A stretch of 45,848 nt of DNA from a virus: the IMG/VR virus record IMGVR_UViG_3300030109_002631, positions 1 through 45,848 of that record; one strand, given 5' to 3'. The position numbers and the translations under genes were made by a program. Position 1 is the first letter of the stretch. The number at the start of each line of letters is the position of its first letter. Of the stretch, positions 35,122-42,077 are shown piece by piece. The notes below the pieces were generated by a model. The model saw only the letters and a program-made list of their open reading frames with translations. It was not told the origin of the DNA and searched no databases.

Positions 35122-35870
35122 CTTTCCTCTGTGTTAAAAAAGTATAACTGAAATAATCTATCATTCTCTATGGAATCTCCAAAGTATTGAGAAGCAGCAT
35201 GTATATGTTTAGCTTCAAATAATATCATACGATTATATTTGTTTCCTATTACATCTACTATTTCAAATGGGGTAGGGTCATAAAAATTACCCTTAAACAC
35301 ATCCCAATCAGATTTTCTTTCTACTCTATCTTGTCCTGTCTTCTTATGCCTATAAAGTGTTGTTCCACACTCTACTGGAGCATCAGGAGTTAGATAAATC
35401 ATAGCTGCCCATTTCTGGTCATCAGCATGTATTACGAAAGGGTCTTCTGCCATACAGTGTTGAAACACACCATTAGTTTGATAATCCCATCCACCTAGTT
35501 CATTACCCTTTGCCATCTTCTTTCCTAATATACTTTCAAATTTTTCTTTAACTCCTTTGAAATGTTTAGGGGTTAAAGTACGGTGCCCTACGGCTCCGTG
35601 ATATCCTCTTTCTACAAATTCTCTTGTCATAGCGTAATCTCTTACAGCATCTGGATTACTATAAAAATTATCTATCACTACTATGGAAGGTTGACTATCT
35701 GTCGGAGTAATATCTGCTACTCTTTCTTCCATGAGTTCTTCAACTGATAAGTTTTTAAGTCTTTCATATTCTTTTGGGTCATCCATACCTAAAGCTCTCA
35801 TTTCTCCATAGTCTTCAGCAGATATGTATCCATCTGGTTGTATTTGTGGTATGACAATTTCCTCTTTCAT
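35118..35870 (-). CDS. 2-oxoglutarate/Fe(II) oxygenase-like protein (prolyl hydroxylase type)
   Basis: The product is 250 aa. The core has the cupin-like iron site: FVIHADDQKWAAMIYLTPDA (H-x-D), then GTTLYRHKKTG, NRMILFEAKHIHAASQYFG (distal His) and RLFQLYFF (possible Arg for 2-oxoglutarate). An upstream domain has the phrase VVIDNFYSNPDAVRDYAM, typical of 2OG oxygenase families in viruses and marine bacteria that hydroxylate proteins or sugars. It is in a tight operon with TPR-like and glycan-type enzymes. The substrate is unknown; a virion or host surface component is plausible. Confidence 0.72.
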   Translation of the reverse strand: MKEEIVIPQIQPDGYISAEDYGEMRALGMDDPKEYERLKNLSVEELMEERVADITPTDSQPSIVVIDNFYSNPDAVRDYAMTREFVERGYHGAVGHRTLTPKHFKGVKEKFESILGKKMAKGNELGGWDYQTNGVFQHCMAEDPFVIHADDQKWAAMIYLTPDAPVECGTTLYRHKKTGQDRVERKSDWDVFKGNFYDPTPFEIVDVIGNKYNRMILFEAKHIHAASQYFGDSIENDRLFQLYFFNTEER

Positions 35871-36535
35871 TTATCTTTCTCCGCTAACATCTTTTTAATG
35901 ATTTCATCTTTATCAGTAATAGACTTAGATGTAGATGGTTTAAGTCCAGCTAAAGCGTCAGCGTCTCTTCCTTCAAGGTTATCAATGTTCCATTGACAGT
36001 GTCCTATATAGGCAGCATCTATTCCTTTCATTGCTTTCACTTCTTTAAACTTTTCTATACATTCTTTAAATCTTCCAATCCACCATAGCGCTACTGCTTC
36101 TTGGAATGGAAGCGCAAAGAATCCGGGATATTCACAACAGCGGTCATCTAAGTTGTAAAGCAGTGGTGTTCTATCTCCGTTAAGTTTTTGAGCAATCTTT
36201 GCTATAGCATATGATTCATGCCAATCCCCTGTTCTTTCTAACGAGCAAGATAGGATATGGTAAGCCTCTGGTCTGTTAGGTAGAACAGATATTGCTAAAT
36301 TAGCATTGGTCTGAACGTGTGATTCTCTTTCACCTGCTTTTGTAAAACATATAGCCTTTCGGCATAAACATTCGTAAGCTAATAGTTCATTGTCTGTTAA
36401 CTCTGCACATTTAAGATAATATCCCATGGCAGAGGCGTATTGCCCTATGAGTTCATACTCCCACCCGATTTCAAAAGAATTTTCGGGAACATCTGGGGCT
36501 TCGATGTAGTTTTCTAGTTTTGATTGTAATGACAT
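35867..36535 (-). CDS. TPR-like repeat protein
   Basis: The product is 222 aa, made of paired helices: NSFEIGWEYELIGQYASAMG (about 18-37), LLAYECLCRKAICFTKAGE (about 50-68), PEAYHILSCSLERTGDWHE and QEAVALWWIGRFKECIEKFK. These match tetratricopeptide repeats, such as those found in glycosyltransferase-associated proteins (the segment DRCCEYPGFFALPFQEAVAL resembles GT-linked helical domains). It is likely a scaffold for the neighbouring modification enzymes. It overlaps the oxygenase gene (ATGA) and starts 2 nt after the upstream stop. Confidence 0.65.
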   Translation of the reverse strand: MSLQSKLENYIEAPDVPENSFEIGWEYELIGQYASAMGYYLKCAELTDNELLAYECLCRKAICFTKAGERESHVQTNANLAISVLPNRPEAYHILSCSLERTGDWHESYAIAKIAQKLNGDRTPLLYNLDDRCCEYPGFFALPFQEAVALWWIGRFKECIEKFKEVKAMKGIDAAYIGHCQWNIDNLEGRDADALAGLKPSTSKSITDKDEIIKKMLAEKDK

Positions 36536-36537
36536 AA

Positions 36538-38166
36538 TTATTTCTCTCTAATTGCTAAATAAATCTCAGGATGTTCAGTTGTCTTAACTTCATACCCTAT
36601 TTCATCTAAATAATCGAATAAATCGTTTTGGAGTTTAATGTTAGTTTTGTGGTGAGGTGGCCAGCTCTCGAATAGTATAGGTGGATAGTTATTATCTGTT
36701 AAAGTTTGAGAAGCACCCTTAAGGACTTCTAGTTCATACCCTTCAACATCTATTTTGATTAAACCAATGTCTTTTAAATTAAAGTGGTCTAATCTTCTAA
36801 TCTCTTTCATGTATTGCGCTTGATTATTACCTACCCAAGCGTCACCATCATATTCTAAGCGGAAACCATTTGTTCCACCATCTGTACTTCTTTCAAAGAA
36901 TGTTTTGAGTCCATCTTCGTTACCTAATGCTATATTATGGATATCTACCTTTCTTGATAGACCTTTAAGTAAAACATTGGCACTGAGATAGTTAAATGTT
37001 TCTACTGTAGGTTCAAAGGCATAAGTTCTTCTAAAATGAGGAGCTAAGGTCCAAGTATATGTTCCTACGTGTGCTCCTACGTCTACAAACACTTTATCAG
37101 CGTCTGCAAACTTATTTAGCGTCCATTCTATCATTTCATGTTCTGGAGCTTTGTAATCCTTTAAATATTGGACCATAGCTTCAGGGACCATGTAATTATT
37201 ATTATCCATCCTATATATCTTCTTTTCATCTTCTACTAAACATACTGCATCTGAATCTACATAGAATGCTTCAGGTATATTTAAATCTTCAGATATAATG
37301 TTAGCGTATTTAGGGTCTACACCATTTTCACACCTCTTACACATATCGTATGTCGTATTAGGTGGTGGTAATATATCATCATACTCTTCTTCGTATAGAT
37401 TACCTAAGATTTCTTCTAAATTGTAATCCATACAACATAATGATACCTCACCATTAGGGAGTAGTATATTATGATACAAGTCTTCTACACAACCACATGT
37501 TTTATCTCCTTCGTGGTATACTGACTTAAATTCATTCCATACTTCCTTTACTTCTGGTTTTAGTTGTGCTTCACCCAATAAGTTACCTGCTCTGTGCCAC
37601 ATTTCATATTTATTCACTTTTTCATCAGGGTACAGGTGTTCTACTTCTGGGTGTACAGTTCCCATTGCCATAGTTTGAAAATTATTGATATTAGCGTTCT
37701 TCAATGCTTCTACTACCTTAATGTATGTACTCGTAACTGGATGTTTGGCTCTATATTCTTTGTCTGGTAAGTGTAAGGTGAAACCACCATTAGGTCCACC
37801 ACAGTATGGTATATCCTTAAGACGTTCTACATCTTTAAGCTTCATACCTACAGCTGTTGTAAATACAGATACTCTATGCCCTTGTTCGTGTGCATATAGT
37901 AACATATCTGTAGCTTTGCTGTTTAACCATGGTTCTGTAAACCCAGAGAGTGTTATACGTACTTCTTTAGGTAATTTATCTATTACTTTCTTAAAGTCTT
38001 CTAACTGCATTGTTCTTGCTCTCTCTGTAGTAAACTTCTCAGCGTCCCATACTTTTTGTAAGACTCGCTGAGGACAAAAGACACAATCTACTACACATCC
38101 CTTTTTAGGGATAGAGGTTGTTATCTCTAAGGTAGGCCACTCTGTAACTCTCCAATATTCATTCAT
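36538..38166 (-). CDS. Radical SAM enzyme fused to FkbM-type methyltransferase
   Basis: The product is 542 aa. The N-terminal radical SAM domain has the 4Fe-4S motif KGCVVDCVFCPQ (Cys 24, 28, 31), preceded by LEITTSIP. A SPASM-like auxiliary cluster region follows (TCGCVEDLYHNILLPNGEVS, then LCCMDYNLEEILGN and a later CKRCENG). The C-terminal part from about residue 355 is an FkbM-type SAM methyltransferase: KVFVDVGAHVGTYTWTLAP, RRTYAFEPTVETFNYL, LIKIDVEGYELEVLKGA. Both halves are complete. This suggests a modification that couples radical chemistry with O-methylation, probably of a sugar or peptide. The two domains are usually separate proteins. Confidence 0.82.
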   Translation of the reverse strand: MNEYWRVTEWPTLEITTSIPKKGCVVDCVFCPQRVLQKVWDAEKFTTERARTMQLEDFKKVIDKLPKEVRITLSGFTEPWLNSKATDMLLYAHEQGHRVSVFTTAVGMKLKDVERLKDIPYCGGPNGGFTLHLPDKEYRAKHPVTSTYIKVVEALKNANINNFQTMAMGTVHPEVEHLYPDEKVNKYEMWHRAGNLLGEAQLKPEVKEVWNEFKSVYHEGDKTCGCVEDLYHNILLPNGEVSLCCMDYNLEEILGNLYEEEYDDILPPPNTTYDMCKRCENGVDPKYANIISEDLNIPEAFYVDSDAVCLVEDEKKIYRMDNNNYMVPEAMVQYLKDYKAPEHEMIEWTLNKFADADKVFVDVGAHVGTYTWTLAPHFRRTYAFEPTVETFNYLSANVLLKGLSRKVDIHNIALGNEDGLKTFFERSTDGGTNGFRLEYDGDAWVGNNQAQYMKEIRRLDHFNLKDIGLIKIDVEGYELEVLKGASQTLTDNNYPPILFESWPPHHKTNIKLQNDLFDYLDEIGYEVKTTEHPEIYLAIREK

Positions 38167-39320
38167 TCTTTAGAAACGATTTGAGCGTACTGCTCTTTAC
38201 TAGTCCTCCAGTTTATTATATCTTCTAAGTAAGCACTTGGTAAATGAACCATGTACGCTGAATTATCTTGGAATCCAAATGTACAATAGAAGTCATTAGC
38301 CATTTCATCTGGATGCTTAGCTAATCCACAGCAGAATTCTATTCTACCATCCATAAACTTAAAAGCATCTGATGTGCCTACTACATTCCAGTCTTCGTCC
38401 CATACAAAGAATCTATGATAGTAATGTGCATCTCTATCATCTTTATCATTATGCCAGTAATCACATTCGTGGGTTACAGCCATATAATGTTTCTTACCTT
38501 CTCTTGTATAAGGTACTACTTGTGAGCTACCTCTAGGGGAAAGTTGTAGGGGTATCTGCGTAGAATCATCACCTTGGAATACTACTTCACATGGTGTTGT
38601 ATATTTTCTTGGATTATTCTTGTGCTTCTTATTGATATTTACTTTTACCACTTGTATAGGGTTTGACCATTTCACGTAGTGAAACGGCATATCTAATATA
38701 GGCATCCAATTCTTCTCACAGTATGCATCCTCTTCACCTTCTGGTGGGTCTATGACATACCTACCTAATTCTTTGACTCTATTGTCTTTCTTAGAAATCT
38801 CAATCTCGGAAAGTACCATCCTTCCTTTTCCATTGGGCGCGTAGCGACGAACGCCTGTAACGTACATCTTCTTGTCCCATTGGACGATACGAGCGTCCTC
38901 TAGTCCTACGAAATCCCATTCTGGTTCCTTAGGGAACTTCGATGTGTCTATCTTACGTGGTCTGGTAAGTTTCATATTCCTTAGATTAAAATCACAGATA
39001 TAGTTCTGTGTTCTAAGGTATGGGTCATTATCAGGTCTTACGTAGTTTAGGGGTCCCCATGGAGTCTGGTATTTCTGTTCTCCTTCGCAATGGTGTAGGT
39101 AGTATGATACGTTTCTAACGTTAACTAAATACTTGGTTGTATCTGGTATGTGCCAAATGGACGGGTTGCATAATCCAAGTCCACCTGTCTCTTCCCAGCC
39201 TACTATGAGGGGTTCAATTCTCCCTCCCTTCGATAATAGTTGTTCTACTAAAGAAGTCTCCATTACGTCTTTCATCTCCGTGCTTTCACGTTTTATTTCT
39301 TGTTGCATATTAAGCTCCAT
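38163..39320 (-). CDS. Five-bladed beta-propeller glycoside phosphorylase/glycosyltransferase-like (GH130-like)
   Basis: The product is 385 aa. Strand-rich blades are visible, with motifs LCNPSIWHIPDTTKYLVNVR, VGLEDARIVQWDKKMYVTGV, YCEKNWMPILDMPFHYVKW and RGSSQVVPYTREGKKHYMAV. YHRFFVWDEDWNV and IEFCCGLA follow later. These fit the GH43/GH130/GT108 propeller superfamily (Glu-Asp-Ala-Arg and Glu-Lys-Asn-Trp motifs), which acts on mannosides or related sugars. Alternative start 39308 has GGAG at the right distance. It is in one operon with the FkbM fusion, so glycan synthesis or trimming is the likely context. Confidence 0.68.
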   Translation of the reverse strand: MELNMQQEIKRESTEMKDVMETSLVEQLLSKGGRIEPLIVGWEETGGLGLCNPSIWHIPDTTKYLVNVRNVSYYLHHCEGEQKYQTPWGPLNYVRPDNDPYLRTQNYICDFNLRNMKLTRPRKIDTSKFPKEPEWDFVGLEDARIVQWDKKMYVTGVRRYAPNGKGRMVLSEIEISKKDNRVKELGRYVIDPPEGEEDAYCEKNWMPILDMPFHYVKWSNPIQVVKVNINKKHKNNPRKYTTPCEVVFQGDDSTQIPLQLSPRGSSQVVPYTREGKKHYMAVTHECDYWHNDKDDRDAHYYHRFFVWDEDWNVVGTSDAFKFMDGRIEFCCGLAKHPDEMANDFYCTFGFQDNSAYMVHLPSAYLEDIINWRTSKEQYAQIVSKE

Positions 39321-39331
39321 TAATCTAAGCT

Positions 39332-39712
39332 CTAATTAGCATGAGTAAAGACGCTAACCTTTACGTCTGACGGGGCTGCGTAACATTGGCATGACTGTTC
39401 GTGCATCCCGTGTTCGCAATTACACACTGTTACATTCATGCTATTGCTGCCTCGTTCTCTTGCTACTTTGAGCAAAATTAGATAACCAATCAAGTCATCT
39501 AAAGTGTCTTCAGTTGCATCATCGAGCCCATTGTTCTTAATGCGACTGAGCTTGTCGTCGATACGTGCACAGATAGCCTGTGCGTTATCGAGCTTACTAA
39601 AAATATTATCAGGCTCTATGGCGCTATCACCATAGGCTTTGTTCTTGCTTACGAGTAAATCTCGTATTTCATTACATGTCCATTTTATGGAATTTTGCGT
39701 TGTTCTTGTCAT
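39332..39712 (-). CDS. MazG/DUF1599-like helical protein with Cys-rich tail
   Basis: The product is 126 aa. The core resembles the DUF1599/Nmad1 nucleotide modification-associated family: SKNKAYGDSAIEPDNIFSK, ARIDDKLSRIKNNG and EDTLDDLIGYLILLKVARER. MazG-like proteins hydrolyse NTPs; this family is often found with phage nucleotide modification. The last 40 residues add a Cys/His cluster (CNCEHGMHEQSCQCY) that could bind zinc. It is the first gene of the enzyme operon. Confidence 0.68.
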   Translation of the reverse strand: MTRTTQNSIKWTCNEIRDLLVSKNKAYGDSAIEPDNIFSKLDNAQAICARIDDKLSRIKNNGLDDATEDTLDDLIGYLILLKVARERGSNSMNVTVCNCEHGMHEQSCQCYAAPSDVKVSVFTHAN

Positions 39713-39747
39713 ATTTAAATTTCTCTAATTACTTTTAACACATGTGG

Positions 39748-39757
39748 GTATATAAAG
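39748..39757 (-). promoter_or_regulatory. Promoter of the enzyme operon
   Basis: On the minus strand AATCTTTATATACCCAC is centred about 40 nt upstream of ATG 39712, giving a leader of about 14 nt. Confidence 0.6.
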
Positions 39758-39783
39758 ATTACTGTTATCTTTCTCAGTTCATC

Positions 39784-39985
39784 CATGCTCTATATAGATA
39801 TATAGCTATACCAAGTGTTTACACTATATAGATATATTAAGCTACTTTCAAAATTTCACTCGATTTGTGAGTACCCCCTATCCCTCGTTTTGTCTCTTCC
39901 CCCCTCATCTTTTTAGACGGGGGGTCATAAATTTATTATATATTATTTATTATTTATTTATTATTTATTTAATTATTATTTATTA
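39784..39985. repeat. AT-rich region with direct repeats and TTATTATTTA runs
   Basis: The segment between two minus-strand genes has a 14-bp direct repeat CTATATAGATATAT at 39790-39803 and 39824-39837. A C-rich/G-rich stretch (39897-39928) follows, then nearly pure A/T (39928-39985) with tandem TTATTTATTA units. No gene was found. The AT-rich tract could be a duplex-unwinding element or transcript end for the gene at 39987-40301. Confidence 0.5.
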
Positions 39986-39986
39986 T

Positions 39987-40301
39987 TCATTCATTAACTA
40001 CATGGTCAATATAACATTGATTACACAACCATCTATCTAATGTGTTATTCATGTCATCTATATCATAGACATCTTCACAGTAAGAACATGTAAAGCCTTC
40101 CTTGATAGATGCGCTACTAATAGATAGGGCATATACAGGTAATACCTGTTTCACACTGTCCCCCTTAGCAGGGGTAGCAGTGTTAGGGTTGGTCCATGTA
40201 TGGAGGTCATGGAAGGTTATACCTACACATACCTCACATCGGCCACCCTCCATGGTGGAGGGGGTCAATAGCTCGTTACAGAGTTCGCAGTTTTTGCTCA
40301 T
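39987..40301 (-). CDS. Double zinc-ribbon small protein
   Basis: The product is 104 aa with four Cys pairs: NCELCNELL, GRCEVCVG, FTCSYCEDVY and WLCNQCYIDH. These give two treble-clef or zinc-ribbon folds joined by a Thr/Ala linker. Such proteins bind DNA, RNA or partner proteins. A TATA box centred 24 nt before ATG 40301 predicts a leaderless mRNA. It is divergent from the + strand array and next to the iteron block, so it could regulate that region. Confidence 0.72.
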   Translation of the reverse strand: MSKNCELCNELLTPSTMEGGRCEVCVGITFHDLHTWTNPNTATPAKGDSVKQVLPVYALSISSASIKEGFTCSYCEDVYDIDDMNNTLDRWLCNQCYIDHVVNE

Positions 40302-40320
40302 AGGTGGCTATAGGGTAGGG

Positions 40321-40329
40321 CATATAAAA
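40321..40329 (-). promoter_or_regulatory. Promoter of the zinc-ribbon gene
   Basis: On the minus strand GCATTTTATATGCCC is centred 24-25 nt before ATG 40301. Confidence 0.6.
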
Positions 40330-40362
40330 TGCTCCTCCCCTCTATCTAAATCAATACAGACA

Positions 40363-40456
40363 TAGGTGAGAATGAGATTACGCGTGTAATGTCCACGTAG
40401 GTGAGTAATTATCCTAAGTGAGAAAGTATCTGTAGGTGAGTAACTAGCTAGGTGAG
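40363..40456. repeat. Iteron array, TAGGTGAG at about 17-bp spacing
   Basis: TAGGTGAG occurs at 40363, 40398, 40433 and 40449, and TAAGTGAG at 40415. Spacings are 35, 17, 18 and 16 bp, so the units lie on one register with one missing copy near 40380. Each is followed by AA or TAA. The last unit ends in a perfect GTGAG-AAAA-CTCAC dyad (40452-40465). The array lies between divergent promoters, as expected of an origin or operator bound by a virus protein. Confidence 0.7.
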
Positions 40457-40510
40457 AAAACTCACTGTGACTATGAGGGGTAGGGTTATGACTAACCCCC
40501 CCCACCGTCC

Positions 40511-40572
40511 CTTTTTTGGCGGCACTGGGTTTGGCATCCCTAAGAAGTTTCCCGCCGTGAGAATGAGAAAAT
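40511..40572 (+). repeat. Duplicated upstream cassette, copy 1
   Basis: GGCACTGGGTTTGGCA at 40521-40536 is followed at the same distance by GTGAGAATGAGAAA at 40557-40570. The same two blocks recur at 41244-41259 and 41280-41293, 36 bp apart in both copies. Each cassette lies upstream of a GIY-YIG-like paralogue. GTGAGAATGAGA also occurs in the first iteron (40367). Confidence 0.75.
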
Positions 40573-40591
40573 GTCGAGCAGGATTTTTTCC

Positions 40592-40599
40592 TTTATATA
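40592..40599 (+). promoter_or_regulatory. Distal TATA box, GIY-YIG-like gene 1
   Basis: GGATTTTTTCCTTTATATAC ends in the TATA box, and a CCCTCGA initiator-like motif lies about 26 nt downstream (40624). It would give a transcript with a 44-nt leader. Confidence 0.6.
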
Positions 40600-40633
40600 C
40601 CCCCTTCTCCAGACACCTAAAACCCCTCGAAAG

Positions 40634-40642
40634 CTTATATAG
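40634..40642 (+). promoter_or_regulatory. Proximal TATA box, GIY-YIG-like gene 1
   Basis: AAGCTTATATAGGG is centred about 26 nt before ATG 40665 and predicts a leaderless mRNA. Confidence 0.65.
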
Positions 40643-40664
40643 GGTGTTGCCTATGTATATATCA

Positions 40665-41003
40665 ATGGAAGCAAATCAAGCAAAACCGGATTTCTACATA
40701 TATGCCCTTGTGTCTACGAATGAAAATGTCAAAGGTGAAAATTCATTACGCGTGGACGTCGGGACTTTCGACGGACTCGGAGAGTCAATTGAATATATAG
40801 GAATCAGCCGAAACATGCCACAAAAAAGACTAAGTCAACACCATGCAAGCAAAAACAAAAATTTAGGAATGTTTGTTTTAGATTCTGAAATAAAATCAGA
40901 ATGGCATGCACTTAGAGACGAAGCAAAATATGTGAGCGACTACTTCGACCAATATGGCGAAGCACCAAAATTGCAGGGTGCTGCAAATTCAGGAAAATAC
41001 TAA
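40665..41003 (+). CDS. GIY-YIG-like nuclease, paralogue 1
   Basis: The product is 112 aa. I chose ATG 40665 because the proximal TATA box is centred about 26 nt upstream; an in-frame ATG at 40653 lies too close to it. The sequence has FYIYALV (GIY-like strand), IEYIGISRNMPQKRLSQH (YIG-like strand, then Arg and His), HALRDEAKYV (candidate catalytic Glu) and AANSGKY (terminal Asn). This order matches GIY-YIG endonucleases. A paralogue lies at 41471. It could cut host or competitor DNA or act in recombination. The motif is degenerate, so activity is unproven. Confidence 0.62.
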   Translation: MEANQAKPDFYIYALVSTNENVKGENSLRVDVGTFDGLGESIEYIGISRNMPQKRLSQHHASKNKNLGMFVLDSEIKSEWHALRDEAKYVSDYFDQYGEAPKLQGAANSGKY

Positions 41004-41016
41004 GGGGGTGAAATAA

Positions 41017-41175
41017 ATGAATACAAGCGAATTAATCCGAATGGGATTCGAAGAATCCGAAGAAGCTAATGATTTAGTAGAGGATATGTGCGAGTGCTGC
41101 AACGATGCAGCCCAAGCACACAGAGCCAGAGGATATAAAGTCTGTCTGGACTGTTTCCACGAATTGGGAGTATAA
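41017..41175 (+). CDS. 52-aa zinc-finger-like protein
   Basis: The protein is MNTSELIRMGFEESEEANDL, then VEDMCECCNDAAQAHRARGY and KVCLDCFHELGV. Two CxxC pairs (CECC, CLDC) about 14 residues apart make a zinc knuckle. AAGGGGGTGA lies 7 nt before ATG 41017, so translation follows the GIY-YIG-like gene in the same message. The stop codon sits in the loop of an 11-bp hairpin. Confidence 0.72.
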   Translation: MNTSELIRMGFEESEEANDLVEDMCECCNDAAQAHRARGYKVCLDCFHELGV

Positions 41176-41186
41176 ACTCCTAATTC
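41161..41186 (+). terminator. Hairpin overlapping the stop of the zinc-finger gene
   Basis: GAATTGGGAGT (41161-41171) pairs with ACTCCTAATTC (41176-41186) over 11 positions with one G-T pair. The loop is ATAA and holds part of the stop codon. Confidence 0.5.
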
Positions 41187-41203
41187 AATCATTCGCCCTA
41201 AGC

Positions 41204-41219
41204 GGAGCCGAAAGGCTCC
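41204..41219 (+). terminator. GAAA-loop hairpin followed by T-rich tract
   Basis: GGAGCC-GAAA-GGCTCC is followed by a T-rich stretch (41220-41238), the best terminator-like structure of the + strand array. Confidence 0.65.
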
Positions 41220-41233
41220 TTCTCTTATTGTTC

Positions 41234-41295
41234 CTTTTTGGATGGCACTGGGTTTGGCACCCTATATATGTAGCGCTCCGTGAGAATGAGAAAGT
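41234..41295 (+). repeat. Duplicated upstream cassette, copy 2
   Basis: GGCACTGGGTTTGGCA at 41244-41259 and GTGAGAATGAGAAA at 41280-41293 repeat the blocks at 40521 and 40557 with identical spacing. The DNA between the blocks differs (TATATATG against AAGAAGTT), so the blocks themselves appear conserved. Confidence 0.75.
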
Positions 41296-41312
41296 GAGAG
41301 AGCGCGCCTCCC

Positions 41313-41450
41313 TTTATATACCCCCCTCTAGCTCGGCGCCCCCCTTTATATACCCCTCTCTATCTCGCCCATCCTCACCCGTGGCCCGCTCCCCTTTATA
41401 TACCCCCTTCTATCTCAGCCTCTTTTTCAAAAAAAGCAAAAGCTTATATA
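41313..41450 (+). promoter_or_regulatory. Four tandem TATA boxes upstream of one gene
   Basis: CCCTTTATATACCCC-type boxes lie at 41313-41320, 41345-41352 and 41395-41402, then CTTATATAGG at 41443-41452. Only the last is placed for a leaderless start at ATG 41471 (24 nt). The segment 41176-41470 has no gene. Confidence 0.65.
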
Positions 41451-41470
41451 GGCACACTCAATCTCTAATT

Positions 41471-41797
41471 ATGCCTAAATCAAACGACCAAAAGCATTTT
41501 TTCATATATGCACTTGTCCCTACCGGTAGAACAACAGATTACCATCATGTGGACATGGCATCATTTGATGATGTAGTAAGCAGTTCCGTATATTACGGAC
41601 TAACTCAAAATCCACAAAAGAGATTGAGTCAACACAGACCACGAAAAGGTTCCGACCTCGGTATGGTTGTGATAGATGAATGTGACCATCCATTATTAGC
41701 TTTAAAGCTTGAAGCTGATTATACATATGAACATTTTAAGAGAACTGGTGAAATCCCAAAACATCAAGGGATGGCAAACAGCGGGGTATACAGCTAA
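41471..41797 (+). CDS. GIY-YIG-like nuclease, paralogue 2
   Basis: The product is 108 aa, starting MPKSNDQKHFFIYALVPTGR. It shares the framework of paralogue 1: FFIYALV, VYYGLTQNPQKRLSQHRP, GSDLGMVVIDE (paralogue 1: LGMFVLDSE), ALKLEADYTYE with the candidate Glu and MANSGVYS with the Asn. Here the middle motif is YYG rather than YIG. A GCTTATATAGG box 24 nt upstream predicts a leaderless mRNA. It is downstream of a copy of the same 5' cassette, so gene and control region were duplicated together. Confidence 0.62.
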   Translation: MPKSNDQKHFFIYALVPTGRTTDYHHVDMASFDDVVSSSVYYGLTQNPQKRLSQHRPRKGSDLGMVVIDECDHPLLALKLEADYTYEHFKRTGEIPKHQGMANSGVYS

Positions 41798-41819
41798 GCC
41801 CCAAAGCTTATAAAGGGGC
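41798..41819 (+). promoter_or_regulatory. Promoter embedded in a GCCCC/GGGGC inverted repeat
   Basis: GCCCC (41798-41802) and GGGGC (41815-41819) flank AAAGCTTATAAA, so the TATA box lies in the loop, right after a stop codon. The predicted start is near 41836 with a short leader carrying GAGG before ATG 41847. Confidence 0.6.
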
Positions 41820-41846
41820 ACTCAATAGGTAAACAGAGGAAAAAAT

Positions 41847-42077
41847 ATGTCAAACAAAGAATACGAAACAATGAGCATGTGGCACACCTACAAGTCAAAC
41901 GGTGGTAGTGCAGACTTCGAGACCTTCTATGCACACAGCAGGAAGAATCAAGAATTATTGGTAAAGGTTGCACGGGGTAAAGCATTACTCCGTGGCGCTA
42001 AGCCAATCACAGTAGGACACGAAGACCTAAGATTCAACGGTGGAGATATCGAAATCGGATGGGGTGAAGATGAGTAA
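41847..42077 (+). CDS. 76-aa unknown early protein
   Basis: The protein begins MSNKEYETMSMWHTYKSNGG and continues with DFETFYAHSRKNQELLVKVA, then GAKPITVGHEDLRFNGGDIE and an acidic end. AGAGGA lies before the ATG, one of the few leadered genes of the array. It is the first of three overlapping small genes. No family is recognised; the YKSNGGSADFETFYAH phrase suggests a small alpha fold. Confidence 0.65.
   Translation: MSNKEYETMSMWHTYKSNGGSADFETFYAHSRKNQELLVKVARGKALLRGAKPITVGHEDLRFNGGDIEIGWGEDE

Noticed and set aside
40363-40456. Iterons as a CRISPR array
   Set aside because: Repeat units are only 8 bp with 8-10 bp between them; no long repeats or unique 30-40 bp spacers, and no cas1/cas2 despite a Cas4-like nuclease.
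40308-40505. Minus-strand 65-codon ORF across the iterons
   Set aside because: It translates the repeat block, has no TATA box or Shine-Dalgarno sequence, and includes the promoter of the neighbouring gene.
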